DNA of 64,000 bases from an uncultured bacterium (GTDB taxonomy: Bacteria > Verrucomicrobiota > Lentisphaeria > Victivallales > UBA1829): positions 124,001-188,000 of the forward strand of contig CADCMR010000002.1 in NCBI GenBank assembly GCA_902802585.1, read 5' to 3'. Each line of letters starts with the position of its first letter. Positions within the stretch are counted from its first letter, which is position 1. Made by a program: the position numbers and the translations under genes. The notes below the pieces were generated by a model. It was not told where the DNA came from and ran no database searches. It saw only the letters and a program-made list of their open reading frames with translations. Positions 33,995 to 42,377 of this stretch are shown piece after piece.

Positions 33995-35641
33995 ATGAAA
34001 TACAAATCGACCTGCATCATCGCCGCGGTCCTCTGCGGCGGCATCCTTTCATTCGCCGCTGCTTCCTGCCAGAGCGGGAACCATGTCGCACCGAAGCCGG
34101 AAGCGCCCCTTACGTTCACCGTGCCGAACGGCCCCCGCACCGCCGGAATGTGCGGCCCCTCGCACGACGAGGAAATGATCTGGGGCCTCGGCTCCGACGG
34201 AAAGGAACACTATTACGCGGTCGGGACGGACGTCGGCGGCGCCGGCATCACGATCTGGCAGTCGGACGACCTGACGAAATGGAAGGACGTCGGGAAGGTC
34301 TTCACGCAGGCGAACGGACCGAAGATCCTGAACGGCGGAGGTCGCGGCTGGGGCTATGAGTTCAACGCCGTGAAGATCAACGACAAGGGCGAATACGAGT
34401 TCCTGACCGAGCGCAAGCCCGGCGCGAACAACTACCGTCTCGGCAACCCGTTCTGGGCCCCCTGCATCTACTTTAATGACGCGGACAAGACCTATTACCT
34501 GTACTACTCCTGCTCCGCCTACGGCACGCGCAATTCGTTCATCGGCTGCGCGAAAAGCAAGACGCTGGACAAGGGCTGGGAAGACTGCGGACAGCTCATC
34601 CACACGCGCACCGGCGACGGCAAGAAGTTCAACGCGATCGACCCGGTCGTCTTCAAGGATGCGAACGGCAGAATCTGGCTGATTTACGGCTCGTTCTTCG
34701 GCGGCATCTCCATCGCGGAACTGAACCAGAAAGACCCCTCGAAACTGCGCGAACCCGGCACGCACGGCAAGACCATCGCCTGCCGCGGCTACGACAAGGT
34801 CTACGAGCAGGACGGATTCGAGGGAAGACAGACGGTCAGCATCGACGGGCAGCGTTTTACCGCCTACGGCCTCGAAGGCGCAAGCATCGTGTACAATCCC
34901 GAGACGAAATATTACTATCTCTTCGTTTCCTACGACCGCCTCGCCTGGACCTACCATGTGCGCGTCGGCCGAAGCAAGTCGCCGGAAGGCCCGTACCTGG
35001 ACCAGGCGGGCCGTCCGCTGGTCTATGACCAGGAGAAACAGGGGCCCGAGATCGTGAACGGCCTGAAGATCGTCGGCCCGTACCGCTGGAAATCCTGCAA
35101 TGCCGGCTGGGGCGGAACCGGTCACACCACGCTCTTCTATGCCGCGGACGGCAGCCTGATGTTCGGCAGCAACTGCAAGGACCGCGCCAACGGCGGATCG
35201 TTCGTCGGCCTGCGGAAAGTCTTCTGGTCGGAAGACGGCTGGCCGCTGCTCTCCCCCTCAATCTATGGAGGCGAAGGTTTTGACGCCTCCCTCACGCATG
35301 TCGCATCCGAGGCGGTCACGACGGACAAGGACGCCGCGGGCTGGGATTTCATCGTCTTCAGCGTCACGGACGACACCACGTTCCGCCGCACCGACGAATC
35401 GACCGTCTACACGCTCAAAAAGGACGGCTCGCTTGGAGACGGCGGCAAGTGGACGATCTCGAAGGACGGCGCATCCATGACCGTGGAGCTCCCCGGCGGC
35501 GTGAAGGCAGCCGGCAAATGCGCCTACGGCTATGATCAGGACCGCAGACAGCAGACCCTGATCTTCACCGGGCTCACGAAGGACGGCATCGCCGTATGGG
35601 GACAGCGCATTCCTCCGAAGCCTGAGGCCCCGGCAAAATAA
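33995..35641 (+). CDS. GH43 endo-arabinanase-like lipoprotein, copy 2
   Basis: 548 residues, RBS CGGAGG, 24 nt after copy 1. Paralogue of copy 1 along its whole length with the same catalytic set: D58 (GPSHDEE), D216 (FNAIDPVV), E294 (GLEGASIVYNP). The N-terminus differs: it ends FAAASC with Cys25 as a likely lipobox, so this copy is probably membrane-anchored while copy 1 is soluble. It also carries a longer loop before the general acid (YDKVYEQDGFEGRQTVSIDG). Tandem duplication with divided location is the simplest reading. Confidence 0.9.
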   Translation: MKYKSTCIIAAVLCGGILSFAAASCQSGNHVAPKPEAPLTFTVPNGPRTAGMCGPSHDEEMIWGLGSDGKEHYYAVGTDVGGAGITIWQSDDLTKWKDVGKVFTQANGPKILNGGGRGWGYEFNAVKINDKGEYEFLTERKPGANNYRLGNPFWAPCIYFNDADKTYYLYYSCSAYGTRNSFIGCAKSKTLDKGWEDCGQLIHTRTGDGKKFNAIDPVVFKDANGRIWLIYGSFFGGISIAELNQKDPSKLREPGTHGKTIACRGYDKVYEQDGFEGRQTVSIDGQRFTAYGLEGASIVYNPETKYYYLFVSYDRLAWTYHVRVGRSKSPEGPYLDQAGRPLVYDQEKQGPEIVNGLKIVGPYRWKSCNAGWGGTGHTTLFYAADGSLMFGSNCKDRANGGSFVGLRKVFWSEDGWPLLSPSIYGGEGFDASLTHVASEAVTTDKDAAGWDFIVFSVTDDTTFRRTDESTVYTLKKDGSLGDGGKWTISKDGASMTVELPGGVKAAGKCAYGYDQDRRQQTLIFTGLTKDGIAVWGQRIPPKPEAPAK

Positions 35642-35667
35642 TCCGAGCCGATTACATGGCAAGAAAA

Positions 35668-35697
35668 GAGCCGTCCGGATTCAACTCCGGGCGGCTC
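35668..35697. terminator. 12-bp hairpin after the GH43 pair
   Basis: GAGCCGTCCGGA/TCCGGGCGGCTC (35668-35679 with 35686-35697), one G-U pair. The plus tail is AATCATTATTG; on the minus strand TTTTCTTGCC follows. Likely a shared terminator between convergent units. Confidence 0.55.
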
Positions 35698-35720
35698 AAT
35701 CATTATTGTGGGAAAACTAG

Positions 35721-35788
35721 TAGAAAAACCGTTTCGTGCTTGATCGAAGCCAAGCACTATATCACCAATGCTTGCAGTGTGCGCAAGC
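35721..35788 (-). terminator. two hairpins downstream of the pseudopilin gene
   Basis: GTGCTTG/CAAGCAC (35736-35742 with 35751-35757) is followed on the minus strand by GAAACGGTTTTTC, a plausible terminator. A second perfect hairpin GCTTGC/GCAAGC (35770-35775 with 35783-35788) lies just before it. Together with the stem at 35668-35697 the 186-bp gap is almost all structured. Confidence 0.45.
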
Positions 35789-35827
35789 GAAGATGAGCGC
35801 ACTACCGAAGAGGAGGACTTGCCCTCC

Positions 35828-36691
35828 TTATTTCTTCACGCACTTGGCGTCGGACCAGCTTCCGACGGCGCGTCCCTGCCAGCCGAGACCGCTATCGCCG
35901 CCATACGTTTCGGTGAGCTTGTGGAAACGCGTCGGGATGGTCTGCATCCAGTTGTTCACGGTCACATGACCGTCGACGTACAGAATCGGCGGCGCGCCTT
36001 TGTGACGGGACTTGTCGTCGCGGACGGTGCCGAGTTCGCCGATGCTCGTGTCGTTTTCACGGATGCGCAGGTGGTACGCGTTGACGGTCTCGTATTCCTC
36101 GCTGTTGTTGGAGCGGCCCGGCTGGTGGTTCGGTCCCCAGTGGTCGGTGATCAGGATCAGGTCGGAGGGGCGCTGCGGATCGTTGAGGCGGCTGTTCACA
36201 AGGCGCGGATCGACGATGGCGTCGCTCGCGCTGCTGCCGGTTGTGCCGTCCTTGTACTTCATCGTGCCGCCCTTGACGGGGTTGTTGCGGCCATAGCTGG
36301 CGGTGGCGCCCTCGGAGGTATCGGAGGGGCACTTGAAGACTTTCACCATGGCGAGCCCGGTGGGGTTCAGGCAGTCCTCGCGGTTCTTCTGGACGGCATC
36401 CAGGTAGTTGTCGGATTTTTCGCTGCCCGGCTTCATGCCGCCGTTCGCGTTCAGCAGGTCGCGGTACCAGGTGCTCCAGTTGGACAGCACGGTGATCTTC
36501 TGGTTGTTGTTCTGCGCGAACTGGCTGACGTACAGATGGAGGTTCTTCTGGTTCGCCAGGCACTGCGCGCGCTTCGCGCTTTCGCGTGCGGAACGCAGCG
36601 AGGGAATCAGAATCCCTGCCAGGATCACGATAATGGCGATCACGATCAGCAGTTCGATCAGGGAATAAAACTGATATCTTGGATGTTTCAT
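35828..36691 (-). CDS. prepilin-type secreted protein
   Basis: 287 residues from the ATG at 36691 (RBS AGAAAGGAA). Short leader MKHPRYQFY, then [18 protein letters not shown]; the helix starts with Ser instead of Phe and Tyr occupies the usual Gly position. C-terminal domain: CLANQKNLHLYVSQFAQNN, KVFKCPSDTSEG, RPSDLILITDHWGPN, SRHKGAPPILYVDGHVTVNN, ending GSWSDAKCVKK. The H...DGH pattern is common in Lentisphaerae pseudopilins. Homologous to the protein at 37278-38087. Function unknown; presumably exported and cell-surface-associated. Confidence 0.88.
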   Translation of the reverse strand: MKHPRYQFYSLIELLIVIAIIVILAGILIPSLRSARESAKRAQCLANQKNLHLYVSQFAQNNNQKITVLSNWSTWYRDLLNANGGMKPGSEKSDNYLDAVQKNREDCLNPTGLAMVKVFKCPSDTSEGATASYGRNNPVKGGTMKYKDGTTGSSASDAIVDPRLVNSRLNDPQRPSDLILITDHWGPNHQPGRSNNSEEYETVNAYHLRIRENDTSIGELGTVRDDKSRHKGAPPILYVDGHVTVNNWMQTIPTRFHKLTETYGGDSGLGWQGRAVGSWSDAKCVKK

Positions 36692-36761
36692 GGCGGATTC
36701 CTTTCTGACCGGGGGCTTCATCAAAACGGAGGCCCGAATTGTTATTTGCATCGTTTCATTC

Positions 36762-36789
36762 ACTATATCACGCTTTTCGGAAAAATCAA
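36762..36789 (-). promoter_or_regulatory. promoter for the pseudopilin at 35828-36691
   Basis: TTGATT (36789-36784), 16 bp ending GTGA, TATAGT (36767-36762), an extended -10. Each full-length pseudopilin here has its own promoter. Confidence 0.6.
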
Positions 36790-36823
36790 GCATTTTTTTC
36801 TGTTTTCCGCAAAAAGCGGATAT

Positions 36824-37018
36824 TCAGTGCTTCCAGCCGTTCCGTTCGTAGAAAACATACGGCCAGCGGAGAACCAGATGGACGGCAAGCGCGCTCCGCA
36901 GGAACCACGCCAGCGTGGTCAGGTCGCGGAACCACCAGTGGACGACAACGAGGGCAACAATGTTGATTGCAAGGATGGCATTCAGCACATAATCCCTGGA
37001 GATGTACGGCATCTTCAT
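36824..37018 (-). CDS. small two-helix membrane protein
   Basis: 64 residues, ATG behind GGAAGG. Two hydrophobic helices at about 12-28 (LNAILAINIVALVVVHWW) and 36-53 (AWFLRSALAVHLVLRWPYVF), with a hydrophilic end (ERNGWKH). No family recognised. It lies 30 nt downstream of the shortened pseudopilin and may be co-transcribed with it. Real coding status rests on the ribosome site and the hydrophobic pattern only. Confidence 0.5.
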   Translation of the reverse strand: MKMPYISRDYVLNAILAINIVALVVVHWWFRDLTTLAWFLRSALAVHLVLRWPYVFYERNGWKH

Positions 37019-37048
37019 GTGGGCCTTCCTTCCGCGTATCGTTTCCGG

Positions 37049-37240
37049 TTATTTCAGCGCCGGATCGTCGGACCAGCGTCCGTTGGCGGTCTCGCGGGAG
37101 GAACGGAGCGCGGGCAGCAGCAGGGCAGCGGGGATCGCGATGATGGCGATCACGATCAGCAGCTCGATGAGCGTAAAACAATGATGCGCGGAACGCCTCG
37201 CACAGGAGAAAAGCTCCTGTCTGTGGCGGGTTCCGCGCAT
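37049..37240 (-). pseudogene. internally deleted pseudopilin remnant
   Basis: 63 codons with a good RBS (AGGAAAGG). It has a pseudopilin leader and helix ([16 protein letters not shown], then AALLLPALRSSRETAN), joined directly to GRWSDDPALK. That last stretch matches the extreme C-terminus of the neighbouring pseudopilins ([23 protein letters not shown]). About 200 codons of the globular domain are missing, in frame. It could be a dead duplicate or a minimal pilin-like peptide still made and exported. Cys precedes the FTLIE in place of the usual Gly. Confidence 0.7.
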
Positions 37241-37277
37241 CGTGTTGACCTTTCCTGTGAAGGATGCGTCCCGGTTA

Positions 37278-38087
37278 TTATTTCTTCTTCAGGACGGGGT
37301 CGTCGGACCAGCTGCCGTAGGCGTGCCCGGTCCAGTTCATGTTGTCCTTGATCTCCTGGACGGTGTAGCCTTTCACGGTCGACTTGTAGTCGACGGCGGT
37401 CACGTGGTTGTCGACGTAGAGGATGGGAGCGGTGCCTTTGTGGCGGGATCCGTATGCGTCGTAGTCGCCGATCTCGCGGTCGTTACGCAGATTGAACGCG
37501 TTCACGGTGTCGAATTCGCCGCCGTTCGGCCAGGCGCCGAGGCTGGTGTCGTTCTTGGTCGTTTCGCCGGGCGTGTGGTTGTCGGACCAGCGGTCGGCGA
37601 TGATGATGAGGTCGGACGGCGTCTTCACGATGTTGAGGCGGCTGGCGACGAGCCTCGGATCCTTCTTGTCCTTCTGGATGGTCCAGCCGCCGCTCGGGTC
37701 GTTGCGGCCGTAGCTCGCGGTTCCCTTGGTGATGTCCGCCGGGCACTTGAAGATCTTGGCAATGCCTTGCCCCGCCGCGTCGAGGTTGTCTTTCCTGACG
37801 TGGGAGCCGCTTTCGTTTTTGTAGGTGCCGCCGCCCGCTTTCACGATCTTCTTGTACCAGTCGTTGTAGCTCTCAAGCAGCGTGAGGGTCTGCCTGTTGT
37901 TGAGCGCGTACTGCTGGATGTAGAGACCGAGGTTCTTTTCGTTGTTGATGCAGCCCGCCTTCTTGGCTGTCTCGCGTGCGGACCGCAGCGCGGGCAGCAG
38001 CATGGCGGCGAGGATCGCGATGATGGCGATCACGATCAGGAGTTCGATGAGTGTGAAATGACTTTGTGTGGAGCGTTTGATGGTCAT
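37278..38087 (-). CDS. prepilin-type secreted protein
   Basis: 269 residues. Leader [10 protein letters not shown], then [20 protein letters not shown]; His occupies the Gly -1 position. Globular part parallels the protein at 35828-36691: [66 protein letters not shown], ending [12 protein letters not shown]. The nested similarity shows three related copies in a row, the middle one collapsed. Confidence 0.88.
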   Translation of the reverse strand: MTIKRSTQSHFTLIELLIVIAIIAILAAMLLPALRSARETAKKAGCINNEKNLGLYIQQYALNNRQTLTLLESYNDWYKKIVKAGGGTYKNESGSHVRKDNLDAAGQGIAKIFKCPADITKGTASYGRNDPSGGWTIQKDKKDPRLVASRLNIVKTPSDLIIIADRWSDNHTPGETTKNDTSLGAWPNGGEFDTVNAFNLRNDREIGDYDAYGSRHKGTAPILYVDNHVTAVDYKSTVKGYTVQEIKDNMNWTGHAYGSWSDDPVLKKK

Positions 38088-38141
38088 TTTCCCGTTTGTC
38101 CTTTATGCTGAAAGAGAGGTTATTTTCGTAAAGTATTCCTA

Positions 38142-38170
38142 AATATACTCCGTCAAATCCGATTTTTCAA
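38142..38170 (-). promoter_or_regulatory. promoter for the pseudopilin at 37278-38087
   Basis: TTGAAA (38170-38165), 17 bp, TATATT (38147-38142); leader of about 50 nt. Confidence 0.6.
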
Positions 38171-38252
38171 GCATTTTTCTCATTTAAAAGGGGTAAAGAC
38201 TAAACGATCCGGTCATTTTCCGCATACGGAGTGGTCTCAAAAAAGCACACGG

Positions 38253-40139
38253 TCAGAGCCCCGGGACCGCCATCTGCTTCGCCTTCGGCACCCAGAAGGT
38301 GTTCTGATAAACTCCCAGCGGATACTCCACGACGTTCTGGTAGCGCTTGTTGATCACGAAGAGGTCGTAGGGCGAAACGAGGAAGAGGTACGGCTCCTCC
38401 TCGTGGATGAGGCGGTGGAACTTGTGATACAGCTCCGTGCGCTTGTCGAGGTCGAAGCACGTGCGGATCTCCATGATCAGGCGGTCCGCCTCCGGATTCG
38501 CGAACGAAACGAAGTTGCTGGACGCCTCGATCTTCAGGTTGTCGGAGTGCCACAGCTGGTACGGGTCGTTCGAGACGGACATGCGCCACGCGAGGCGGAC
38601 GGCGTCGAACTGGCGCTTGTCGATGCGTTCGAGCATGACGGACCATTCGAGGGAGAGGATTTCGAGCTTGACTCCGGCGCGCGCGAAGTCCTCCTTCAGG
38701 ATCGGCAGGAGCTTCTGGTCGGTCGTGCTGGAGTTCGCGTAGATCACGGTGAAGACGAATGGCTTGCCGTCCTTGTCCAGCACGCCGTCGCCGTCGGTGT
38801 CCTTCCATCCGGCGTCCGCGAGCATCTTCTTCGCCTTCTCGACGTCGAATTCATACGGCTCGACCGAGGGATCATTGGCGCGGGAATCCACAAAGAACGG
38901 TCCGGAGACCGGACGCACGAGGTCGTAGTAGACGTCCCGGATGATGCGTTTGCGGTCAACCAGATGGCTGAGCGCCACACGGACGTTCCGGTCCTGGAAC
39001 AGCGGATTCGCGAGGTTCAGCCCGATGTAGGAATAGGACATGCTCGGCAGACGCATTTTCCGCAGGAAGCCGCCCTCCTGGAACTCCGCCGTGCCGGTGT
39101 TGTTCACCCACTGTTCGGTCGTGAGGCTGTCGGCGTCAAGCGTCTGGGAGCGGAGCGCCTGCAACCGGGTGTTCGGGTGCTGGATCAGCTCGTAAACAAC
39201 GGTCTTCAGGGCGGGCATGATGCCGAGGCGCCTGCCGTAGAATTTCTCGAAGCGCTTGAAGACGACGCGCTTGCCCTTCTCCCATTTATCGAGCTGGTAC
39301 GGACCGCATCCCACGATCATGCGGTTGCGGACGTGGTCGTCGTTGAACTTCGCGCCGTCGAACGGACCCTCGTACGCGTGGTAGAAATGGCGGGGCAGCG
39401 GCATGAGCGAGAGCGTGATCTCCTCGGACAGGATGTACGGGCGCTCCCACACGACCTCGAATTCGTAGTCATTGATGACATTGACCTGCTTCAGGTCGGC
39501 GAGGTAGCTCCGCATCGGCGCGGCGTTCACCTTTTCGTCCTTGATCACGTCCACATAGAACTTGAAATCCTCGGCCGTGACCTCGACGTTCTCCCACTTC
39601 TTCCCCGTCTCCGGGTCGGTGAAATCGTGCCACAGGATGCCCTTGCGGAGCTTGATGCGGTAGGTCAGTTTGTCGTCGGAGAGAGTCCAGGACTCCGCCA
39701 TGCGCGGCACGAACCTATCGATGTCCTTGAAATGGCGTTCCGCGAGCGTGTCGCAGGTGAGCCCCCAGAAATCCGACACGGTCGCGTCATTGTTGATGAT
39801 CATGTTCATGTTGCCGGTGTCCGAGGTGATCGCCCCGATGAAGCGCCCGCCCGGCTCGGCGTCCTTGTCGTAAAACTCGACGTTGCCCGCCGGGGGTTCG
39901 CCGGAGACCGCGGATCCATTGCCGCCCGCGACGGCAATGCCGCCCGCGGAGATACGGTCGATGCGTTCGGAAAGCTCGGCGACAGCTTTCGTGAGGGCTT
40001 CCGTCTGGAACCGCTGGCGGTCGATCGCGGTCACGACGCCCGCGCCGATGACGGCGAGGACGATGAGGCAGAGGAAAAGCAGGATGGGCGTGAGGAATGA
40101 TCTGTTCTGCATGGGATGAAACCGGGGGTTATGAATCAC
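38253..40139 (-). CDS. membrane-anchored ABC solute-binding protein, family 5 (peptide/oligosaccharide type)
   Basis: 628 residues from a GTG whose GTGA overlaps the stop of the protease gene; an ATG at 40112 would give 619. TM helix at about 16-37, then a coiled-coil-like stretch (TEALTKAVAELSERID). The SBP_bac_5 fold follows: SDTGNMNMIINN, PRMAESWTLSDDKLTYRIKLR, VTAEDFKFYVDVI, GCGPYQLDKWEKGK, VRVALSHLVDRKRII, DVEKAKKMLADAGWKDTDGD. Normally such proteins serve Opp/Dpp importers, but no permease or ATPase is nearby. A periplasmic sensor or shared binding protein is possible. Confidence 0.9.
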   Translation of the reverse strand: MIHNPRFHPMQNRSFLTPILLFLCLIVLAVIGAGVVTAIDRQRFQTEALTKAVAELSERIDRISAGGIAVAGGNGSAVSGEPPAGNVEFYDKDAEPGGRFIGAITSDTGNMNMIINNDATVSDFWGLTCDTLAERHFKDIDRFVPRMAESWTLSDDKLTYRIKLRKGILWHDFTDPETGKKWENVEVTAEDFKFYVDVIKDEKVNAAPMRSYLADLKQVNVINDYEFEVVWERPYILSEEITLSLMPLPRHFYHAYEGPFDGAKFNDDHVRNRMIVGCGPYQLDKWEKGKRVVFKRFEKFYGRRLGIMPALKTVVYELIQHPNTRLQALRSQTLDADSLTTEQWVNNTGTAEFQEGGFLRKMRLPSMSYSYIGLNLANPLFQDRNVRVALSHLVDRKRIIRDVYYDLVRPVSGPFFVDSRANDPSVEPYEFDVEKAKKMLADAGWKDTDGDGVLDKDGKPFVFTVIYANSSTTDQKLLPILKEDFARAGVKLEILSLEWSVMLERIDKRQFDAVRLAWRMSVSNDPYQLWHSDNLKIEASSNFVSFANPEADRLIMEIRTCFDLDKRTELYHKFHRLIHEEEPYLFLVSPYDLFVINKRYQNVVEYPLGVYQNTFWVPKAKQMAVPGL

Positions 40140-40978
40140 TTCTTATGGGTGAATTTCTTGCCGAAGCCGTACTTGATCTTCGCATTGTTGTATTCCTCGC
40201 GCGCCATCGGCTCGTTGTCCTCCATCGCCTTGATGCGGTCGGAATCGCACGGGTGCGTGGAAAGGATGGATTCGAGCTTGCTGGAGCCTTCGGCATTGTT
40301 CGTGAAACGCCGCCAGAACGTATAGGACGCGCTGGGGTCGTATCCGGCGCGCGCCATCAGGATGAGACCGATCATATCCGCCTCGGATTCGTTGCTCCGG
40401 CTGTACGGCAGCATCACGCCGAGCTCGGTGGTCGTGCCGTAGATTGCGTTGATCGTCTCGTTTTCAAATACCGCCTCGACAAGGACCGCGCCCAAAGACT
40501 GGAGAATGCTGCGCGACATGCGTTCGCCGCCATGGCGTGCGATGGCATGCCCGATCTCGTGCCCGACCACGAATGCCAGTTCAGCCTCGTTATCCATGCC
40601 GTCCATGATGCCGCTGTAGACGGCGACCTTGCCGCCGGGCAGGCAGAACGCATTCTGAATCTCGGAGTCGAGCACCGTGAACTCCCACTCGAAATCGCTC
40701 GCGTCGCCGACTTCGTTCGCTATCGCCTTGATCGCGTTGCCGCAGCGTTCCAGCGCGGCGTTGTACTCGGCGTTCGTGCTCACCGGGTATTCCGCCTTGT
40801 ATTCCTCGTAGGATTCGGCGCCCAGGCTGTTCTCGTAGGACTCGGTCGTCAGCAGAAACTGCGAACGACCCGTGACCGGGACGCTCCGGCAGCTGCAGAG
40901 GGTGCTCCCCAACAGGACCAGGAACAGAATCAGGCTGGTTTGCACTGGATGGAAAACGTGTTTGAAGGCGGATGTCAT
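40136..40978 (-). CDS. M48-family zinc metalloprotease, probable lipoprotein (BepA/LoiP-like)
   Basis: 280 residues from the ATG at 40978 with AGGAG upstream. Signal peptide ending STLCSC, an imperfect lipobox. Peptidase motif VVGHEIGHAIARHGGE (HExxH), third ligand in SNESEADMIGLILMARAGYD, and STHPCDSDRI near the C-terminus. In Gram-negatives this group performs outer-membrane protein quality control. Coupled by GTGA to the solute-binding protein. The upstream part of the longer frame lies before the ribosome site and is not coding. Confidence 0.93.
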   Translation of the reverse strand: MTSAFKHVFHPVQTSLILFLVLLGSTLCSCRSVPVTGRSQFLLTTESYENSLGAESYEEYKAEYPVSTNAEYNAALERCGNAIKAIANEVGDASDFEWEFTVLDSEIQNAFCLPGGKVAVYSGIMDGMDNEAELAFVVGHEIGHAIARHGGERMSRSILQSLGAVLVEAVFENETINAIYGTTTELGVMLPYSRSNESEADMIGLILMARAGYDPSASYTFWRRFTNNAEGSSKLESILSTHPCDSDRIKAMEDNEPMAREEYNNAKIKYGFGKKFTHKK

Positions 40979-41061
40979 GGTATTTCGCTCCTGAGTAAAA
41001 TGATGAACGGCGCGGCGTTCTGATTCGACGGATTTGTTTTCGCACGCACAGCGTATTTCTA

Positions 41062-41090
41062 AATATACAACATTCCGCCTCATCTTTCAA
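41062..41090 (-). promoter_or_regulatory. promoter for the M48 protease operon
   Basis: TTGAAA (41090-41085), 17 bp, TATATT (41067-41062); leader of about 75 nt. Confidence 0.6.
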
Positions 41091-41134
41091 ATCGTTTCCG
41101 GAAAAAAGATCGGCGGAAGAGCAAAGCGCAGTGA

Positions 41135-41176
41135 AAAACATGGAAGGCGGTCCGGCTGTTCGGGAGTCGGACCGCC
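41135..41176 (-). terminator. intrinsic terminator after htrA
   Basis: Perfect 9-bp stem GGCGGTCCG/CGGACCGCC (41146-41154 with 41168-41176). On the minus strand it is followed by TTCCATGTTTTTC. It ends the argD-to-htrA transcription unit. Confidence 0.7.
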
Positions 41177-41216
41177 CTGCCCCGTGCTCTTTTTCAGGAG
41201 GGGAAGCCCCCCCCGG

Positions 41217-42377
41217 TCAGAGCGGGATCGCGTAGTCGATCTGCGGAATCACGCGGAACCAGTTGGCGGGGGCGCGTTCGAGCTTGACGCTCGTTTCATG
41301 CAGCAGATTCCGGCGCATGACAGTGAGCTTGACGATCGTGCCGGGGTCGAGCGAGAGGATCCGGTTGCGGAGATCGTAGGTGTCGGCGACGTCCTCGTCG
41401 TTGAGCTTCACGATCACGTCGCCCTCGCGCAGTCCCAGACGGTCCGCGGGGGAATCCTCGATGATCCTGCGGATGGACGCGCCCTTCTGCACCGCCTCGT
41501 TTTCATCGCCGGGCGCGCGCATCTGCGAGGGTCTGGCGCCCATGATACCGAGCCACGGGCGGACGATCTCGCCGTGCGTGATCAGCGTGTCGGCGACCGA
41601 CTTCGCGATCTCGGCGGACACGGCGAACGCGATGCCGATGTTGCCGCCGGACGGCGCGAGGATGCAGTCGTTCACGCCGATCACGTCGCCGTCGGTGTTC
41701 AGGAGAGGGCCGCCGGAATTGCCGGGGTTGATGGAGGCGTCCGTCTGAATGTAGTTCTCGTACAGGTTCACGCCGACGCCGGACCGCTGGACGCCGGAGA
41801 CGATGCCCGCGGTCACGCTGTGCTCCAGGCTGAACGGCGCGCCGATGGCGATCGTCCACTGCCCCAGGCGGATGTTCTTCGGATTGGCGAACGTGAGCGC
41901 CATGAACTTCTTCCCCTTCGGCGGCTCGACTTTCAGCACCGCCAGGTCGGACGTCGGATCCGCGCCCACCAGGTCGGCGTGGTACTCGCGGCCTTCGCTG
42001 TCCGTCACAAGGAGCGCGTTCGCGCCGCTCGCCACGTGGTAGTTCGTGAGGATATAGCCGTCCTCGCGGATGAAGAATCCGGACCCCTGCCCCGCGGGCA
42101 CTTCATAATACTGCGCGGGACGTCCCCAGCCGCGCCGCGACGGGATGATCCGCTGGTTGGAGATGCAGACGACCGCGGGCATGGCGCGTTCGATGGTGCC
42201 GGTGAAGTCCGGCCAGGCGGCGGCAGGTCCGGCGGCGGGAGGCGGCGCATACTGGCGCATTTTCGTCTGGGAATCCGACTGCTCTTCCGGGAGGGGCGGA
42301 TTCACGAATTTCAGGACCAGGAGCGCGGCGCATGCGCCGGCAAGAACGGAAAAAAGCGTATTGAAAACGGATTTCAT
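41217..42377 (-). CDS. HtrA/DegP-type serine protease with one PDZ domain
   Basis: About 386 residues from the ATG at 42377. N-terminal anchor at about 5-25 (VFNTLFSVLAGACAALLVLKF), then a linker. Trypsin-like domain with His in YILTNYHVASG, Asp in DPTSDLAVLKV and Ser in NPGNSGGPLL. A single PDZ follows (GLREGDVIVKLNDEDVADTY), so DegS-like layout. Periplasmic quality control or regulated proteolysis. Its start overlaps the stop of the glycosyltransferase (ATGA). Confidence 0.94.
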   Translation of the reverse strand: MKSVFNTLFSVLAGACAALLVLKFVNPPLPEEQSDSQTKMRQYAPPPAAGPAAAWPDFTGTIERAMPAVVCISNQRIIPSRRGWGRPAQYYEVPAGQGSGFFIREDGYILTNYHVASGANALLVTDSEGREYHADLVGADPTSDLAVLKVEPPKGKKFMALTFANPKNIRLGQWTIAIGAPFSLEHSVTAGIVSGVQRSGVGVNLYENYIQTDASINPGNSGGPLLNTDGDVIGVNDCILAPSGGNIGIAFAVSAEIAKSVADTLITHGEIVRPWLGIMGARPSQMRAPGDENEAVQKGASIRRIIEDSPADRLGLREGDVIVKLNDEDVADTYDLRNRILSLDPGTIVKLTVMRRNLLHETSVKLERAPANWFRVIPQIDYAIPL

